Below, piece by piece: positions 44,001 to 52,000 of a stretch of 64,000 nt of DNA. Source of the stretch: Pseudomonas frederiksbergensis (GTDB lineage Bacteria > Pseudomonadota > Gammaproteobacteria > Pseudomonadales > Pseudomonadaceae); assembly GCF_003732665.1 (NCBI RefSeq), contig NZ_MOBP01000021.1:175976-239975 (forward strand), given 5' to 3'. Each line of letters begins with the position of its first letter. Position 1 is the first letter of the stretch. The position numbers and the translations under genes were made by a program. The notes beneath the pieces were generated by a model. The model saw only the letters and a program-made list of their open reading frames with translations. It was not told where the DNA came from and ran no database searches.

Positions 44001-45153
44001 AAACCAGCAACTGGCGGAAACTCAGAGCAGCAGCCATTTGAAGGATGAGTTTTTTGCGGTGATGTCCCACGAACTCAAGCATCCGCTGAACCTGATCCAA
44101 CTCAACGCCGAACTGTTGCGACGCCTGCCAGTGATCAAAACCACGGACCCGGCGGAAAAAGCCGTCAACACCATTTGCGATGCGGTCAGCAGCCAGGCGC
44201 GGATCATTGATGATTTGCTCGATGTCGCGAGGGTGCGCACCGGCAAGCTGCGGCTCAAGCGCAGTGCCGTGGATTTGAAACCGATGTTGCAAGACGTCTA
44301 TCAGGTGGTGATCAACGCTCACCCAAGCGTTGATGTGATGTTGCAACTGCCTGAAGACGGACCGTTGATGATCAATGCCGACCCGACCCGGGTCGAGCAA
44401 GTGATCTGGAACCTGGTGAACAATGCCTTGAAGTTCACCCCTTCGGGCGGCCAGATTCGCTTGATCGCCACCCGCGACGCCGGCATGGCCCGGCTCGACG
44501 TGCACGACAGTGGCGTCGGCCTGAGCGCCGAGAGCCTGCATGAGGTGTTTGACTTGTTCGGCCAAGCCGTCAATCAGCACGCGACTCACCAACGGGATGG
44601 CCTCGGGATCGGCCTGTCGTTGGTGCGGCAATTGACCGAAGCCCATGGCGGCAGTGTCGACGTCAAATCCGCCGGGCTCGGCCAGGGTTGCACCTTCACC
44701 GTGCTGCTGCCGTTGAGCCAACCCCATGACAAAGTCATGCCTTCGAACCAGACGGGTGAACAGTCCGGGCGCCTGGCGGGCCTCACCGTGCTGCTGGTGG
44801 ATGATTCTCGGGAAGTCCTCAATACGATGAAAATGCTGCTGGAAATGGAAGACGCCCACGTCATCGCTTTCGCCGAACCACGCCAGGCCCTGGAAGCGGC
44901 CCAGACTGGCCAATATGACGTGGTGGTCTCCGACGTCGGCATGCCAGGCATGAGCGGCCACGACTTGATGCGCGCCTTGCGAGAACTGCCGCACATCAAG
45001 CAAGTGCCGGCGATTGCCTTGACCGGTTACGGCGCAGAAATCGACATCGAGAAATCCCGCAAATCCGGGTTCGACCGGCACCTGGGCAAACCGGTGTCCT
45101 ACGACGCGCTGATCGAAACCATTGAAGAACTGCGGCAATCGCGCACGGACTGA
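41011..45153 (+). CDS. CheB-CheR-PAS-histidine kinase-receiver hybrid
   Basis: The 1380-residue protein has, in order: a CheB methylesterase domain (20-200, catalytic Ser in GIGASAGG, His in ILHLSPDH, Asp in GTGSDGAVG); a CheR methyltransferase domain (240-500, GCSTGEEVYS binding S-adenosylmethionine); a PAS-like region near 570; a long coiled coil (670-750); two PAS domains; a histidine kinase (SHELKHPLN near 1018, NLVNNALKF, GLGIGLSLV); and a C-terminal receiver with Asp in VVSDVGMPG. All catalytic signatures are intact. ATG 41011 has AAGG upstream; ATG 40972 lacks a site. It stands alone, with no chemoreceptor adjacent. Confidence 0.92.
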   Translation: MTTSSDPSSNVADSKQHPLHPLDFGVVGIGASAGGLQAIKLFFENMPQDNGMAFVIILHLSPDHESIADRIIQESTQMPVLQVTETVPIERNHVYVISPAHRLAMNDGNLEVSPSDPRLGRTCAIDLFFRDLADVHRERAFCLVLSGTGSDGAVGLSRIKEQGGVTLAQAPEDAEFDGMPRAAIDTQMVDLILPVVEMPQKLLELWRNAQAISLPAADDTDQQTIATLAERDAVASEQLLRDVLIQLRAGTGHDFKHYKRATVLRRIERRMQVTAQPDLASYYRYLLSSPEETKALLADMLIGVTNFFRDREAFEALERDVVPQLVSAAVSAHPEKEEIRVWSAGCSTGEEVYSLAMLVNDQMQLDASQASLQLFATDIDERAIAVGRSGTYPQAIITDVPPTRLRHYFTKENQHYRIRKEIREKVLFAKHSLLSDPPFSHMDLIVCRNLLIYLDREVQREILQMFHFALRPGGFLFLGTSESADACHDLFAPVDKRNRIFRAKTGAGNSRRAPTMPRGGYVRTDITRQAPPSSKPRKLSFADIHQRALEHSAPPSMIVDANADILHMSESAGRFLRHVGGELSRNLLTLILPDLRLELRTTLFQAQQGSQMAKSRPVVIKREERSYKVGLVAHPYRDEDSDSEFVLVMFEEIEVDAADAATGDPLHSENQVLSSLERELQRTKLQLQDTIEQSEVSSEELKASNEEMQAINEELRSATEELETSKEELQSINEELLTVNFELKTKVEETDKINDYLTNLIASTDIATVFVDSSMRIKWFTPRATDIFSMLPVDTGRSLLDITHRLDYEDLAGDAAQVFESLNMIEREVSSTDNRWYIARLLPYRSSADHIDGTVLTFIDITKRHAAEEELRMGEERMRLVAESTRDYAIITLDELGIITTWNKGAELIFGYRKAEAEGAYYDFIFSPEDRAAGVPENELQTVRTHGRNEDERWHLRKDGSRFFCSGEVTLLRGDNLQGYVKIARDLTGHKRLHEEQNQQLAETQSSSHLKDEFFAVMSHELKHPLNLIQLNAELLRRLPVIKTTDPAEKAVNTICDAVSSQARIIDDLLDVARVRTGKLRLKRSAVDLKPMLQDVYQVVINAHPSVDVMLQLPEDGPLMINADPTRVEQVIWNLVNNALKFTPSGGQIRLIATRDAGMARLDVHDSGVGLSAESLHEVFDLFGQAVNQHATHQRDGLGIGLSLVRQLTEAHGGSVDVKSAGLGQGCTFTVLLPLSQPHDKVMPSNQTGEQSGRLAGLTVLLVDDSREVLNTMKMLLEMEDAHVIAFAEPRQALEAAQTGQYDVVVSDVGMPGMSGHDLMRALRELPHIKQVPAIALTGYGAEIDIEKSRKSGFDRHLGKPVSYDALIETIEELRQSRTD

Positions 45154-45177
45154 GTTAACAGGTACATCACAAATCCC

Positions 45178-45539
45178 TGTGGGAGCGGGCTTGCTCGCGA
45201 AGGCGGTGTACCAGTCAATATCTGTGTTGGCTGACACGACGCCTTCGCGAGCAAGCTCGCTCCCACAGGGGGATGGTGGTGTTCACAGAACCTGCGTCCG
45301 ACATCGATCAACTGTGGGAGCGAGCTTGCTCGCGAAAGCGTCGTGTCAGCCAGCATCAATGTTGACTGGCAAACCGCTTTCGCGAGCAGGCTCGCTCCCA
45401 CAAGGGTTTAGCGTCGTACACCCAATCGGCAAACATCCTCGGACTCCCTGTGGGAGCGGGCTTGCTCGCGAAGGCGTCGTGTCAGACGATGCAAATGTCG
45501 ACTGATCCACCGCTTTCGCGAGCAAGCCCGCTCCCACAG
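45178..45539. repeat. Three REP doublets at about 135-bp steps
   Basis: Doublets begin at about 45178, 45312 and 45448. The arms vary (AGCGGGC or AGCGAGC), and unlike the array at 54.9 kb the linkers are unrelated, so this is not a recent tandem expansion. Confidence 0.95.
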
Positions 45540-45556
45540 TTGATCGGGTGTGTCTG

Positions 45557-46135
45557 TTACAGATGCAACCACGCCAGTGTCCCCAACACCACGCTCACGC
45601 CGGCGGCGGTGTAGGCGACTCGCTTGAGCCATTCCTTGCGCGTCAGCAAGGTAATCGCTGCCAGGGAAATGGCAATCTGGATCGCAGTCATCGCTTGGGC
45701 CCAGCGGTGGTGCTGGTGTAAGGCCTGTTCTGACTTTTCATCCCAGACCCGAACCTCTTCCTCCAGCGCTTCGGCTTTTTTACGCACCACTTCCTTTTCC
45801 TTTTTGTAGCGCTCGGCTTCGGCGGCGTAGTGCGTGGCGTCGAGGCCGGGGATGTGGGTCGCCAGTTCGGAGAGGTTCTGGCGGCTGGATTTGGCCTGGT
45901 AGTAATTCCACTGGTTGGACGCTTCGGTTTTCTCGATGGCGGCGTTGTTCTTGTCCATCGCCGCTTCGCTTTCCGTGGACCCGGCCTGATAGCTGAGCAA
46001 GGCGCCGATGGTCGCCATGATCGCCGTCATCACTGCAATTTTGCTGGCGAAGTTATCGCCGCTGCCATGGCTGTGATGGGTGACGTGTTCGACATGATGT
46101 TCGTGGGGGCTGGGGACTTCGAACGCTTCAGACAT
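45557..46135 (-). CDS. DUF4337 family membrane protein
   Basis: The 192-residue protein matches DUF4337. A His-rich N terminus (EHHVEHVTHHSHGSGDNF) is followed by a first helix (KIAVMTAIMATIGALLSYQA), a long charged coiled coil of about 90 residues, and two C-terminal helices. The coiled coil between membrane helices probably lies in the periplasm or cytoplasm as a spacer (inference). Its function is unknown. The His cluster could bind metal. It stands alone, with REP sequence downstream. Confidence 0.85.
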   Translation of the reverse strand: MSEAFEVPSPHEHHVEHVTHHSHGSGDNFASKIAVMTAIMATIGALLSYQAGSTESEAAMDKNNAAIEKTEASNQWNYYQAKSSRQNLSELATHIPGLDATHYAAEAERYKKEKEVVRKKAEALEEEVRVWDEKSEQALHQHHRWAQAMTAIQIAISLAAITLLTRKEWLKRVAYTAAGVSVVLGTLAWLHL

Positions 46136-46224
46136 GGCTTTGACTTCAGGGGTTGGACAGGTGGCGAAGTGTAAGGGCCGGCCTGGGCAAAAGTGCTCCC
46201 ATTGGCTAATCGTTCAGCCACGGT

Positions 46225-47241
46225 TCAGGCTGGCTGCACTCGGCGCTGTTCCAGCAGATGAACCATCAGCCAGGCGTACAACGTCACCGCGATAAACAGC
46301 CCCATGCGCACGGCGAATGCGCTGTAGACATCCTTGCCGGCGGCGCTGTCCTGCACCGACTGACCCAGCAGGATAATCAGCGTGATCAGGGTGTTGAGCC
46401 AGAACCCCGGCGAGAACCGGGTCGGGCTCAGCGCATACAGTTTGCGCGCCAGCACCAGGCCGATCAGCAGCATCCACAGGAAGAACATCCACAGGTGCAC
46501 GAACAGGCTCAGGGCACACCAGAACAGGATCGCCAGCACACCCCCGAGCAGCGTCGAGCCCAACAACTCGCGCCCGGCATGGCGCGCCGTGGTGGTGGAA
46601 CTCTGCTGACCGAGACTGACGGCCTTGAGGATGATCGGCAGGTAGCTCGCCGGATCGATCAGCGCCAACAGAAACGCCGGCACCACGATCAACGTGGCCC
46701 GCAGCGCGACCCGATCGACCTCTTCGGCCGCCAGCCTCGGCGCGACAGGCGACGGCGGCGCATTGACCGGCTCGGGAAACAGCCCATGACTCACAGTCAC
46801 CCCCATCACCGCCAGCAACAACCCTTTGACCAACGCACCGATGACCAACAGCGCCAACTCGAAACTGGCCGTGCCGGCCGCCGAAATCATGGTCAGGCCG
46901 ATCACCAGGAAGGTCACGATCAGGTTGTTACCGCCGCGCAAGCCAAAGCGAAACACCAGGAACAATCCGAGGCCAATCAGCAGCAAGCCACTGACCGGGT
47001 AATGGCCCAGCAACGGAATCAACAACAGCCCGATGCCCGTGGTCAGCGCCGCCACCAGCGCCAGCACCACCCCGGCCTTGAGCGGCAACGGCCGATTGAG
47101 GGTGGCGAGGAACAACAGCGCCAGCACCGGCGCGAGAAAGGGAATTGGCAACGCCAGGCCGAAACTGGCGGCCAGGCACAGCGCCGTGCCCGTGGCCAGG
47201 CGTAACGCACGCTGGTCCCGAAACGTGCGCTCAGTAGGCAT
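46225..47241 (-). CDS. DUF2955/FUSC-like inner-membrane transporter subunit
   Basis: The 338-residue protein has about ten hydrophobic helices in two halves, as in DUF2955 and the related FUSC/aromatic-acid exporter proteins. It starts at ATG 47241, overlapping the end of the HlyD gene by 11 bp. Together with the adaptor and outer-membrane channel encoded upstream, it should form a tripartite exporter in which this is the inner-membrane part. The substrate is unknown; aromatic acids or fatty acids are guesses from related pumps. Confidence 0.85.
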   Translation of the reverse strand: MPTERTFRDQRALRLATGTALCLAASFGLALPIPFLAPVLALLFLATLNRPLPLKAGVVLALVAALTTGIGLLLIPLLGHYPVSGLLLIGLGLFLVFRFGLRGGNNLIVTFLVIGLTMISAAGTASFELALLVIGALVKGLLLAVMGVTVSHGLFPEPVNAPPSPVAPRLAAEEVDRVALRATLIVVPAFLLALIDPASYLPIILKAVSLGQQSSTTTARHAGRELLGSTLLGGVLAILFWCALSLFVHLWMFFLWMLLIGLVLARKLYALSPTRFSPGFWLNTLITLIILLGQSVQDSAAGKDVYSAFAVRMGLFIAVTLYAWLMVHLLEQRRVQPA

Positions 47242-48370
47242 ACGACAGCCAGCTCATCACACTGAAAAACAACCGGCCAAGGGGATTCAACGGATTGCCC
47301 GACGCCGGAAATGCCATCACCTCGGCCTGCCCGCCAGCACGGATGGCACGGCTGTCTCGCAGCAGGTTCACCGCATCCTCATCGAACTCGATCACCACCG
47401 GAAAACGCTGGGCCGGGCGCAGCCAGTCGCGGCTGTTCTGCACGCTCGGCAAACTGCCCGGCTGGGTGCTCGGGCCGACGCTGACGCCGTAACCGACACT
47501 GCGCACGCGCCCTTGGAACACCTCTCCCGGCAACGCATCGAGGACGATCGCCACCGGCGTGTCGGGTTTGATCAGGCCCAGGTTGTTCTCGGTCATGTCG
47601 GCGGTGATCCACACGTCATGGATCGCGATCAGGGTCATCACCGGGCTGCCGGCGGCGGCAAACTGGCCGACGTCGGTGCGCAGGTCGGTGATCAACCCGG
47701 CGGAGCGCGCACCGATGCGCGTGTTGGCCAGGTCCAGTTCGGCTTTCGACAACGCCGTCGCGGCGCTGCGCATCTGCGCGTTCTCCGCATCGCTGCCGCC
47801 CTCCTGCTCCTTGGCCCGTTGCACTTCCGCCTCGGCTGCGGCGACCTGGCTGGAAGCCTGTTCGAGGGTAGCCCGGGACACTTCCAACAGACGCACCGAC
47901 ACCGTGCCTTTATCGGCGCGGTACAAGCCTTCCAGCCGCTGGCTGTCCTGCCGCGCCCGGGTTTCATTGGCCTGGGCCGAGCGCAACCCGGCTTGCGCCG
48001 AGGCGATGCCGGCAGTGCTGGCGCCGATCTGGCGGCGGGTCGATTCCAGGTCGGCCCGGGCGCGGTCCACGGCGATTTGATACGGCTGCGGATCGACCTC
48101 AAACAGAATGTCACCGGCCCGGACATCCTGATTGTTGCGCACGTTCACGCGAGTCACCCGCCCCGCCACCTCCGCCGCCACCGGAATCACAAACGCCCCG
48201 ACCCGCGCCTGTTGCGTGTATGGCGTATAGCGGTCGGCCAGCAAATACCAGGCGAGGCTGATAAGGATCAGCAGCAACACCCACTTGATGCCTTTTTTCG
48301 CCGGATCAGCGGCGGGCACGGGTGCCTTGGCAGCAGGGGTGTCGACAGCGGGCGGCGCGGTTTCACTCAT
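47231..48370 (-). CDS. HlyD/EmrA-type membrane-fusion protein
   Basis: The 379-residue adaptor has a cytoplasmic Pro/Ala-rich start, one membrane helix (IKWVLLLILISLAWYLLA), a barrel-lipoyl half (VIPVAAEVAGRVTRVNVRNN), a long alpha-hairpin of about 130 residues, and a second barrel half (PVMTLIAIHDVWITADMTEN). ATG 48370 has AAGGTGA upstream and overlaps the channel gene by 8 bp. It bridges the inner-membrane pump and the outer-membrane channel. Confidence 0.92.
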   Translation of the reverse strand: MSETAPPAVDTPAAKAPVPAADPAKKGIKWVLLLILISLAWYLLADRYTPYTQQARVGAFVIPVAAEVAGRVTRVNVRNNQDVRAGDILFEVDPQPYQIAVDRARADLESTRRQIGASTAGIASAQAGLRSAQANETRARQDSQRLEGLYRADKGTVSVRLLEVSRATLEQASSQVAAAEAEVQRAKEQEGGSDAENAQMRSAATALSKAELDLANTRIGARSAGLITDLRTDVGQFAAAGSPVMTLIAIHDVWITADMTENNLGLIKPDTPVAIVLDALPGEVFQGRVRSVGYGVSVGPSTQPGSLPSVQNSRDWLRPAQRFPVVIEFDEDAVNLLRDSRAIRAGGQAEVMAFPASGNPLNPLGRLFFSVMSWLSYAY

Positions 48371-49916
48371 GCGTGTTCACCTTGTCGGATTGGGGAAAGA
48401 CCGGCTGCGTGACGGCGGCTTCATCGAGCAGTCCGTCCCAGTCCGTGCGGTTTTCCATTTGCTTGCGGGTGGCGTGGTCGAGAATCGGTTGCGCGGCGTA
48501 CCAGCCACCGCCGAGGGCCTTGTACAGGGCGATCAGGTTGCTCACGGCATTGCTGCGGCTGACCAGGTAATTGTCCTGTTGTTCGAGCAGCGCCCGTTGC
48601 GCATCCAGCACCCGCTGAAAGTCGGAAAACCCTTCGCTGTATTGCGCACGGGCCAACACCAGCGAACGCTGGGCCGCCACTTGCGCCTGGCGCAGGATGC
48701 GTTCGCGCTCCAGGGACTGGCTCAAGCCGTTGGCGGCATCGTCGGCCTCGCGGGCCGCCTGACGCACGGTGTCGCGATAAGTCTCGATCAGTTGCTGCAA
48801 GCGCGCATCCTGGACCCGCACGTTGTTGCTGATCTGACCGTGATCGAACAGGTTCCAGCGCAGGCTCGGGCCGCCGACAAAATCCAGATTGTTCGGCCTG
48901 CCGCCCACGGAAGTGGCGGTCCAGGAAATGCTGCCAAGCAAGGTCAGGGACGGGTAGAAATCACTGACCGCCACACCGATCAGCGCCGACTGGGCGGCGA
49001 CGTTCAACTCGGCAGCGCGCACATCCGGGCGACGCAGCAGCAGGTTGGCCGGCACGTCCTGCAACACGGCGCGGTCCAGCAGCGGGATCAGTTCTTCATT
49101 GGCCGTCACCTGCGCCAGCGTGCCCGGCGCCTGCCCCGTCAGCACCGCCAGGGCATTGCGGGTGCGATGCAACTGATCTTCGAGGCTGGGGATGCTGGCC
49201 AGGGTGCCGAGGTATTGAGTCTCGGCCTGTTGCAGGTCGAGTTCGGCGGTCTGGCCGCTGGTGAACAACTTGCGGGTGATCTCCAGGCTGCGCTTCTGTT
49301 GCCGCGTGTTGTCCCGGGCCACGCGCAACCGCGCTTCGGTGGTGCGCATCGAGAAGTACGTGTCGGCCACTTGGGCGCGCAGCAGCACCAGCACGTCTTC
49401 GTAGTTGGCCTGGGCGGCGAAGTAGCTGGCATCGGCGGACTCGATGGCCCGGCTGAAACGGCCCCAGAAATCCAGCTCCCAGCCGACGTCGAAGCCTTCG
49501 CTGAATTGCCAGAAATTGCTGTTCCTGGGATTGCTGCCGCTGTATTGACGGCGCTCGGCGTAGAGCAAATCGACATTGGCCTGCTGCAGTTGCGGATAAC
49601 GCGCCGCCTGGGCGATGCCCAATTGCGCCCGCGCTTCCATGACCCGCAGGCCGGCGATTTTCAGGCTGGAGTTGTGCGCGTCGGCGTCAGTGATCAATTG
49701 GTCGAGCACCGGGTCGTTGAACACTTGCCACCATTGGCGCAGATCCGGGTTCTCGCCGCGCTCGCTGGCCTGTTCCAGGGCCGGCGTGCTCCAGTGTTTG
49801 ACCCACTCCTCGCCCGGTGGCTGGAAGTCCGGGCCCACGCGCGCGCAACCGCTGAAGCCGAGCACCAGCAGCAAGAGCGGCCCCGACCGGGTCAGCATGG
49901 CGGCACGTGAATGCAT
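48363..49916 (-). CDS. Outer-membrane efflux lipoprotein, NodT/OprM type
   Basis: The 517-residue protein has a lipoprotein signal with the lipobox FSGC (Cys at about residue 24), then GPDFQPPGEEW, the usual start of this family. Two repeated efflux halves follow, with LRRPDVRAAELNVAAQSALIG-type motifs and GPSLRWNLFD. It forms the trimeric outer-membrane channel. It is the first gene of the operon, followed with overlap by the adaptor and then the pump. The frame starts at ATG 49916; ATG 49898 is an alternative. Confidence 0.92.
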   Translation of the reverse strand: MHSRAAMLTRSGPLLLLVLGFSGCARVGPDFQPPGEEWVKHWSTPALEQASERGENPDLRQWWQVFNDPVLDQLITDADAHNSSLKIAGLRVMEARAQLGIAQAARYPQLQQANVDLLYAERRQYSGSNPRNSNFWQFSEGFDVGWELDFWGRFSRAIESADASYFAAQANYEDVLVLLRAQVADTYFSMRTTEARLRVARDNTRQQKRSLEITRKLFTSGQTAELDLQQAETQYLGTLASIPSLEDQLHRTRNALAVLTGQAPGTLAQVTANEELIPLLDRAVLQDVPANLLLRRPDVRAAELNVAAQSALIGVAVSDFYPSLTLLGSISWTATSVGGRPNNLDFVGGPSLRWNLFDHGQISNNVRVQDARLQQLIETYRDTVRQAAREADDAANGLSQSLERERILRQAQVAAQRSLVLARAQYSEGFSDFQRVLDAQRALLEQQDNYLVSRSNAVSNLIALYKALGGGWYAAQPILDHATRKQMENRTDWDGLLDEAAVTQPVFPQSDKVNTHE

Positions 49917-50067
49917 AGGTTATTTCCCGGCCAAGGAAGATGACTGGAGCATAGACGCCCCATCGAAAGCCGGGCAGTGCAAAACGCCGACTCGTTCGCA
50001 TCCCCGTGACAGCTGCTACGCTTTTCAAGTGCCGTCAACACCGCCATCCCTCGAGAAGGTAACCGTC

Positions 50068-50568
50068 ATGACCACCCAACCCCATTCCGCCGGCTGGCGC
50101 TTCAAACTGGGCATCGTCATTTTGTGCGTGATGCTGGGCTCGTGGCTGATGGTGCCGCTGGCGGCGGCTGTCGGGGTGCCGGGCTCCAAAGTGGCGGCGC
50201 TGACGGGAGTGCTGTTTATCAGTAACAAGGTGCTGCTAATCCTGGTCATTGCGGTGATGGGCAAGGCCGGGTTCCAGCAGTTGAAACGCAGTGTGTTCGG
50301 CTACGTCACTTCGCTGGCGCCCAGTGCCGATACGGAAGTGGGCCCGGTTCGGCATCGCATCGGCCTGGTGATGTTTTGCCTGCCGCTGATCTGCGCCTTC
50401 CTCGAACCCTACGTCGACAGCATCTGGCCGGGGTTGCGGCCCAATCTTTGGCAGTTGCAACTGCTCGGGGATCTGATGCTGATCGGCAGTTTTTTTGTGT
50501 TGGGGGGCAACTTCTGGGACAAGGTGCGGGCGTTGTTCATCCGCACCGCCAGGGTGGCCAATGCCTAG
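50068..50568 (+). CDS. Stand-alone transporter-suffix-domain membrane protein
   Basis: The 166-residue protein has four hydrophobic segments with the pattern RIGLVMFCLPLICAFLEPY and LLGDLMLIGSFFVLGGNFWDKVRALF near the end. This matches the small domain that NCBI annotates as a transporter suffix domain, usually attached to or next to transporters (recognised from memory). ATG 50068 has GAGAAGG upstream. It precedes the hydrolase gene by 24 bp, so the two are probably co-transcribed. Its function is unknown. Confidence 0.75.
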   Translation: MTTQPHSAGWRFKLGIVILCVMLGSWLMVPLAAAVGVPGSKVAALTGVLFISNKVLLILVIAVMGKAGFQQLKRSVFGYVTSLAPSADTEVGPVRHRIGLVMFCLPLICAFLEPYVDSIWPGLRPNLWQLQLLGDLMLIGSFFVLGGNFWDKVRALFIRTARVANA

Positions 50569-50592
50569 GTGCAATCAACAGGAAACCGGCCA

Positions 50593-51480
50593 ATGACCCG
50601 TTTGACCGCGAAAGACTTCGCCCCCGAGTTGCTGGAACTCTATGACTACTACGTCCACGGCCAGATCAACCGCCGGGAGTTTCTTGACCGGGCGGCGTTG
50701 TTCGCCCTCGGCGGCTTGACCGCGTCCGCCCTGCTCGCCGCCCTGAGCCCGAATTACGCCCTGGCCGAGCAAGTGGAATTCACCGATCCGGACATCCTCG
50801 CCGAGTACATCACCTACCCTTCGCCCAAGGGCAACGGCCAGGTGCGCGGCTATCTGGTGCGCCCGGCAAAAGCCACGGGTAAGGTGCCGGCGGTGGTGGT
50901 CGTGCATGAAAACCGCGGGCTCAACCCTTACATCGAGGACGTCGCCCGGCGCGTGGCCAAGGCCGGTTTCATCGCCCTCGCCCCGGATGGCCTGACCTCG
51001 GTGGGCGGCTATCCCGGCAACGATGACAAGGGCCGGGAGCTGCAAATGACCGTCGACCCGGAAAAACTCATGAATGATTTTTTCGCCGCCATCGAATGGC
51101 TGATGAGTCACGCCGCGAGCACCGGCAAAGTCGGCATCACCGGTTTCTGTTATGGCGGTGGCGTGGTCAATGCCGCCGCCGTGGCCTATCCGGAATTGGC
51201 AGCGGCGGTGTCGTTTTATGGTCGCCAGCCCAAGAGCAAAGACGTGCCCCGGATCAAGGCACCGCTGATGCTGCACTACGGCGAACTCGACACCCGCATC
51301 AACGAAGGCTGGCCGGCGTTCGAACAGGCATTGAAAGCGGCGGGCAAGACCTATGAAGCCTACATCTACCCCGGCGTAAACCATGGCTTTCATAACGACT
51401 CCACGCCCAGATACGACGAAGTTGCGGCAAAGCTCGCATGGGGCCGGACCCTGGACTGGTTCAAGCGTTATTTGGCGTAG
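50593..51480 (+). CDS. Dienelactone hydrolase family protein with Tat-like signal
   Basis: The 295-residue alpha/beta hydrolase has its nucleophile Cys in GITGFCYGGG, Asp in HYGELDTR and His in GVNHGFHND, the dienelactone hydrolase triad. The N terminus carries INRREFLDRAALFALGGLTA followed by a hydrophobic stretch and ALAEQ. This is a plausible twin-arginine signal that would place the enzyme in the periplasm, though the arginines sit about 26 residues in. No catechol pathway genes are near, so the substrate may not be a dienelactone. Confidence 0.88.
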   Translation: MTRLTAKDFAPELLELYDYYVHGQINRREFLDRAALFALGGLTASALLAALSPNYALAEQVEFTDPDILAEYITYPSPKGNGQVRGYLVRPAKATGKVPAVVVVHENRGLNPYIEDVARRVAKAGFIALAPDGLTSVGGYPGNDDKGRELQMTVDPEKLMNDFFAAIEWLMSHAASTGKVGITGFCYGGGVVNAAAVAYPELAAAVSFYGRQPKSKDVPRIKAPLMLHYGELDTRINEGWPAFEQALKAAGKTYEAYIYPGVNHGFHNDSTPRYDEVAAKLAWGRTLDWFKRYLA

Positions 51481-51542
51481 TAAACATATAGCCGTTGGCA
51501 CTGCTGCTTAGAGCGGAATAATGCATAGCCGGCTCATAATTA

Positions 51543-51753
51543 ATTGGCGATAAAGACGAGTTCCATTTATGAGAAACAGGCTCGCTACATTAATGCTGAT
51601 CGCCAATCTTAATAAGCAAACGGAGCATCCCAGGCACTTCGCTATTAGCAAATAGCGTATTAAAAATTTAACAGGCAAAGTGCCTGCATTGAGGATTGCA
51701 TATTCAAAGACTCCTGCTTAACTGCAAAAACTGCTGATCAAGCAGTATTTGCA
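51543..51753 (+). promoter_or_regulatory. Multi-hairpin leader of the DUF1843/radical SAM operon
   Basis: The 294-bp AT-rich gap holds several inverted repeats. ATTGGCGAT (51543-51551) pairs with ATCGCCAAT (51599-51607). CAGGCACTT (51631-51639) pairs with AAGTGCCTG (51678-51686) and encloses the perfect hairpin CGCTATT-AGCA-AATAGCG (51640-51657). TGCAAAAACTGCT/AGCAGTATTTGCA (51723-51753) has one mismatch and lies eight bases before the ribosome site. These could be protein-binding operators or RNA structures that set operon expression. Confidence 0.5.
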
Positions 51754-51774
51754 AACACCACGGAAGGAGTCGCT

Positions 51775-51963
51775 ATGAGCCATTCTTCGTCTCATCCCAT
51801 CCCCCCGTACGGGGCCGCCATCCATGACGCGATCACGGAAGGCAATCTGCAACAAATGAAGGCGCTGCTAAAACAACGCGACGCCTCCAAGACCGAAACC
51901 AAGGCACTTCAGACGGCCTACGAAAAACTGGCCAAGGAAGTTTCGCGCCAGGAAAAACACTAG
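51775..51963 (+). CDS. Short DUF1843 peptide, putative radical SAM substrate
   Basis: The 62-residue product starts at ATG 51775 with GGAAGGAG upstream. After PYGAAIHDAI comes the motif EGNLQQMKALLKQ, then a charged helix. This matches DUF1843, whose members share a GDL motif (here GNL). The same module ends the next two proteins, so the peptide is the bare domain. By position and from the family it is a candidate target of the radical SAM enzyme at 53387. There is no signal peptide or cysteine. Confidence 0.8.
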   Translation: MSHSSSHPIPPYGAAIHDAITEGNLQQMKALLKQRDASKTETKALQTAYEKLAKEVSRQEKH

Positions 51964-52000
51964 TTCTGTTTTCCCCCTTATTGCAATGGAGGCAATATCC

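Noticed and set aside
51490..51510. TTGGCACTGCTGC as a sigma-54 promoter before the DUF1843 operon
   Set aside because: The spacing between GG and GC is 9, not the required 12, so it does not fit the consensus.
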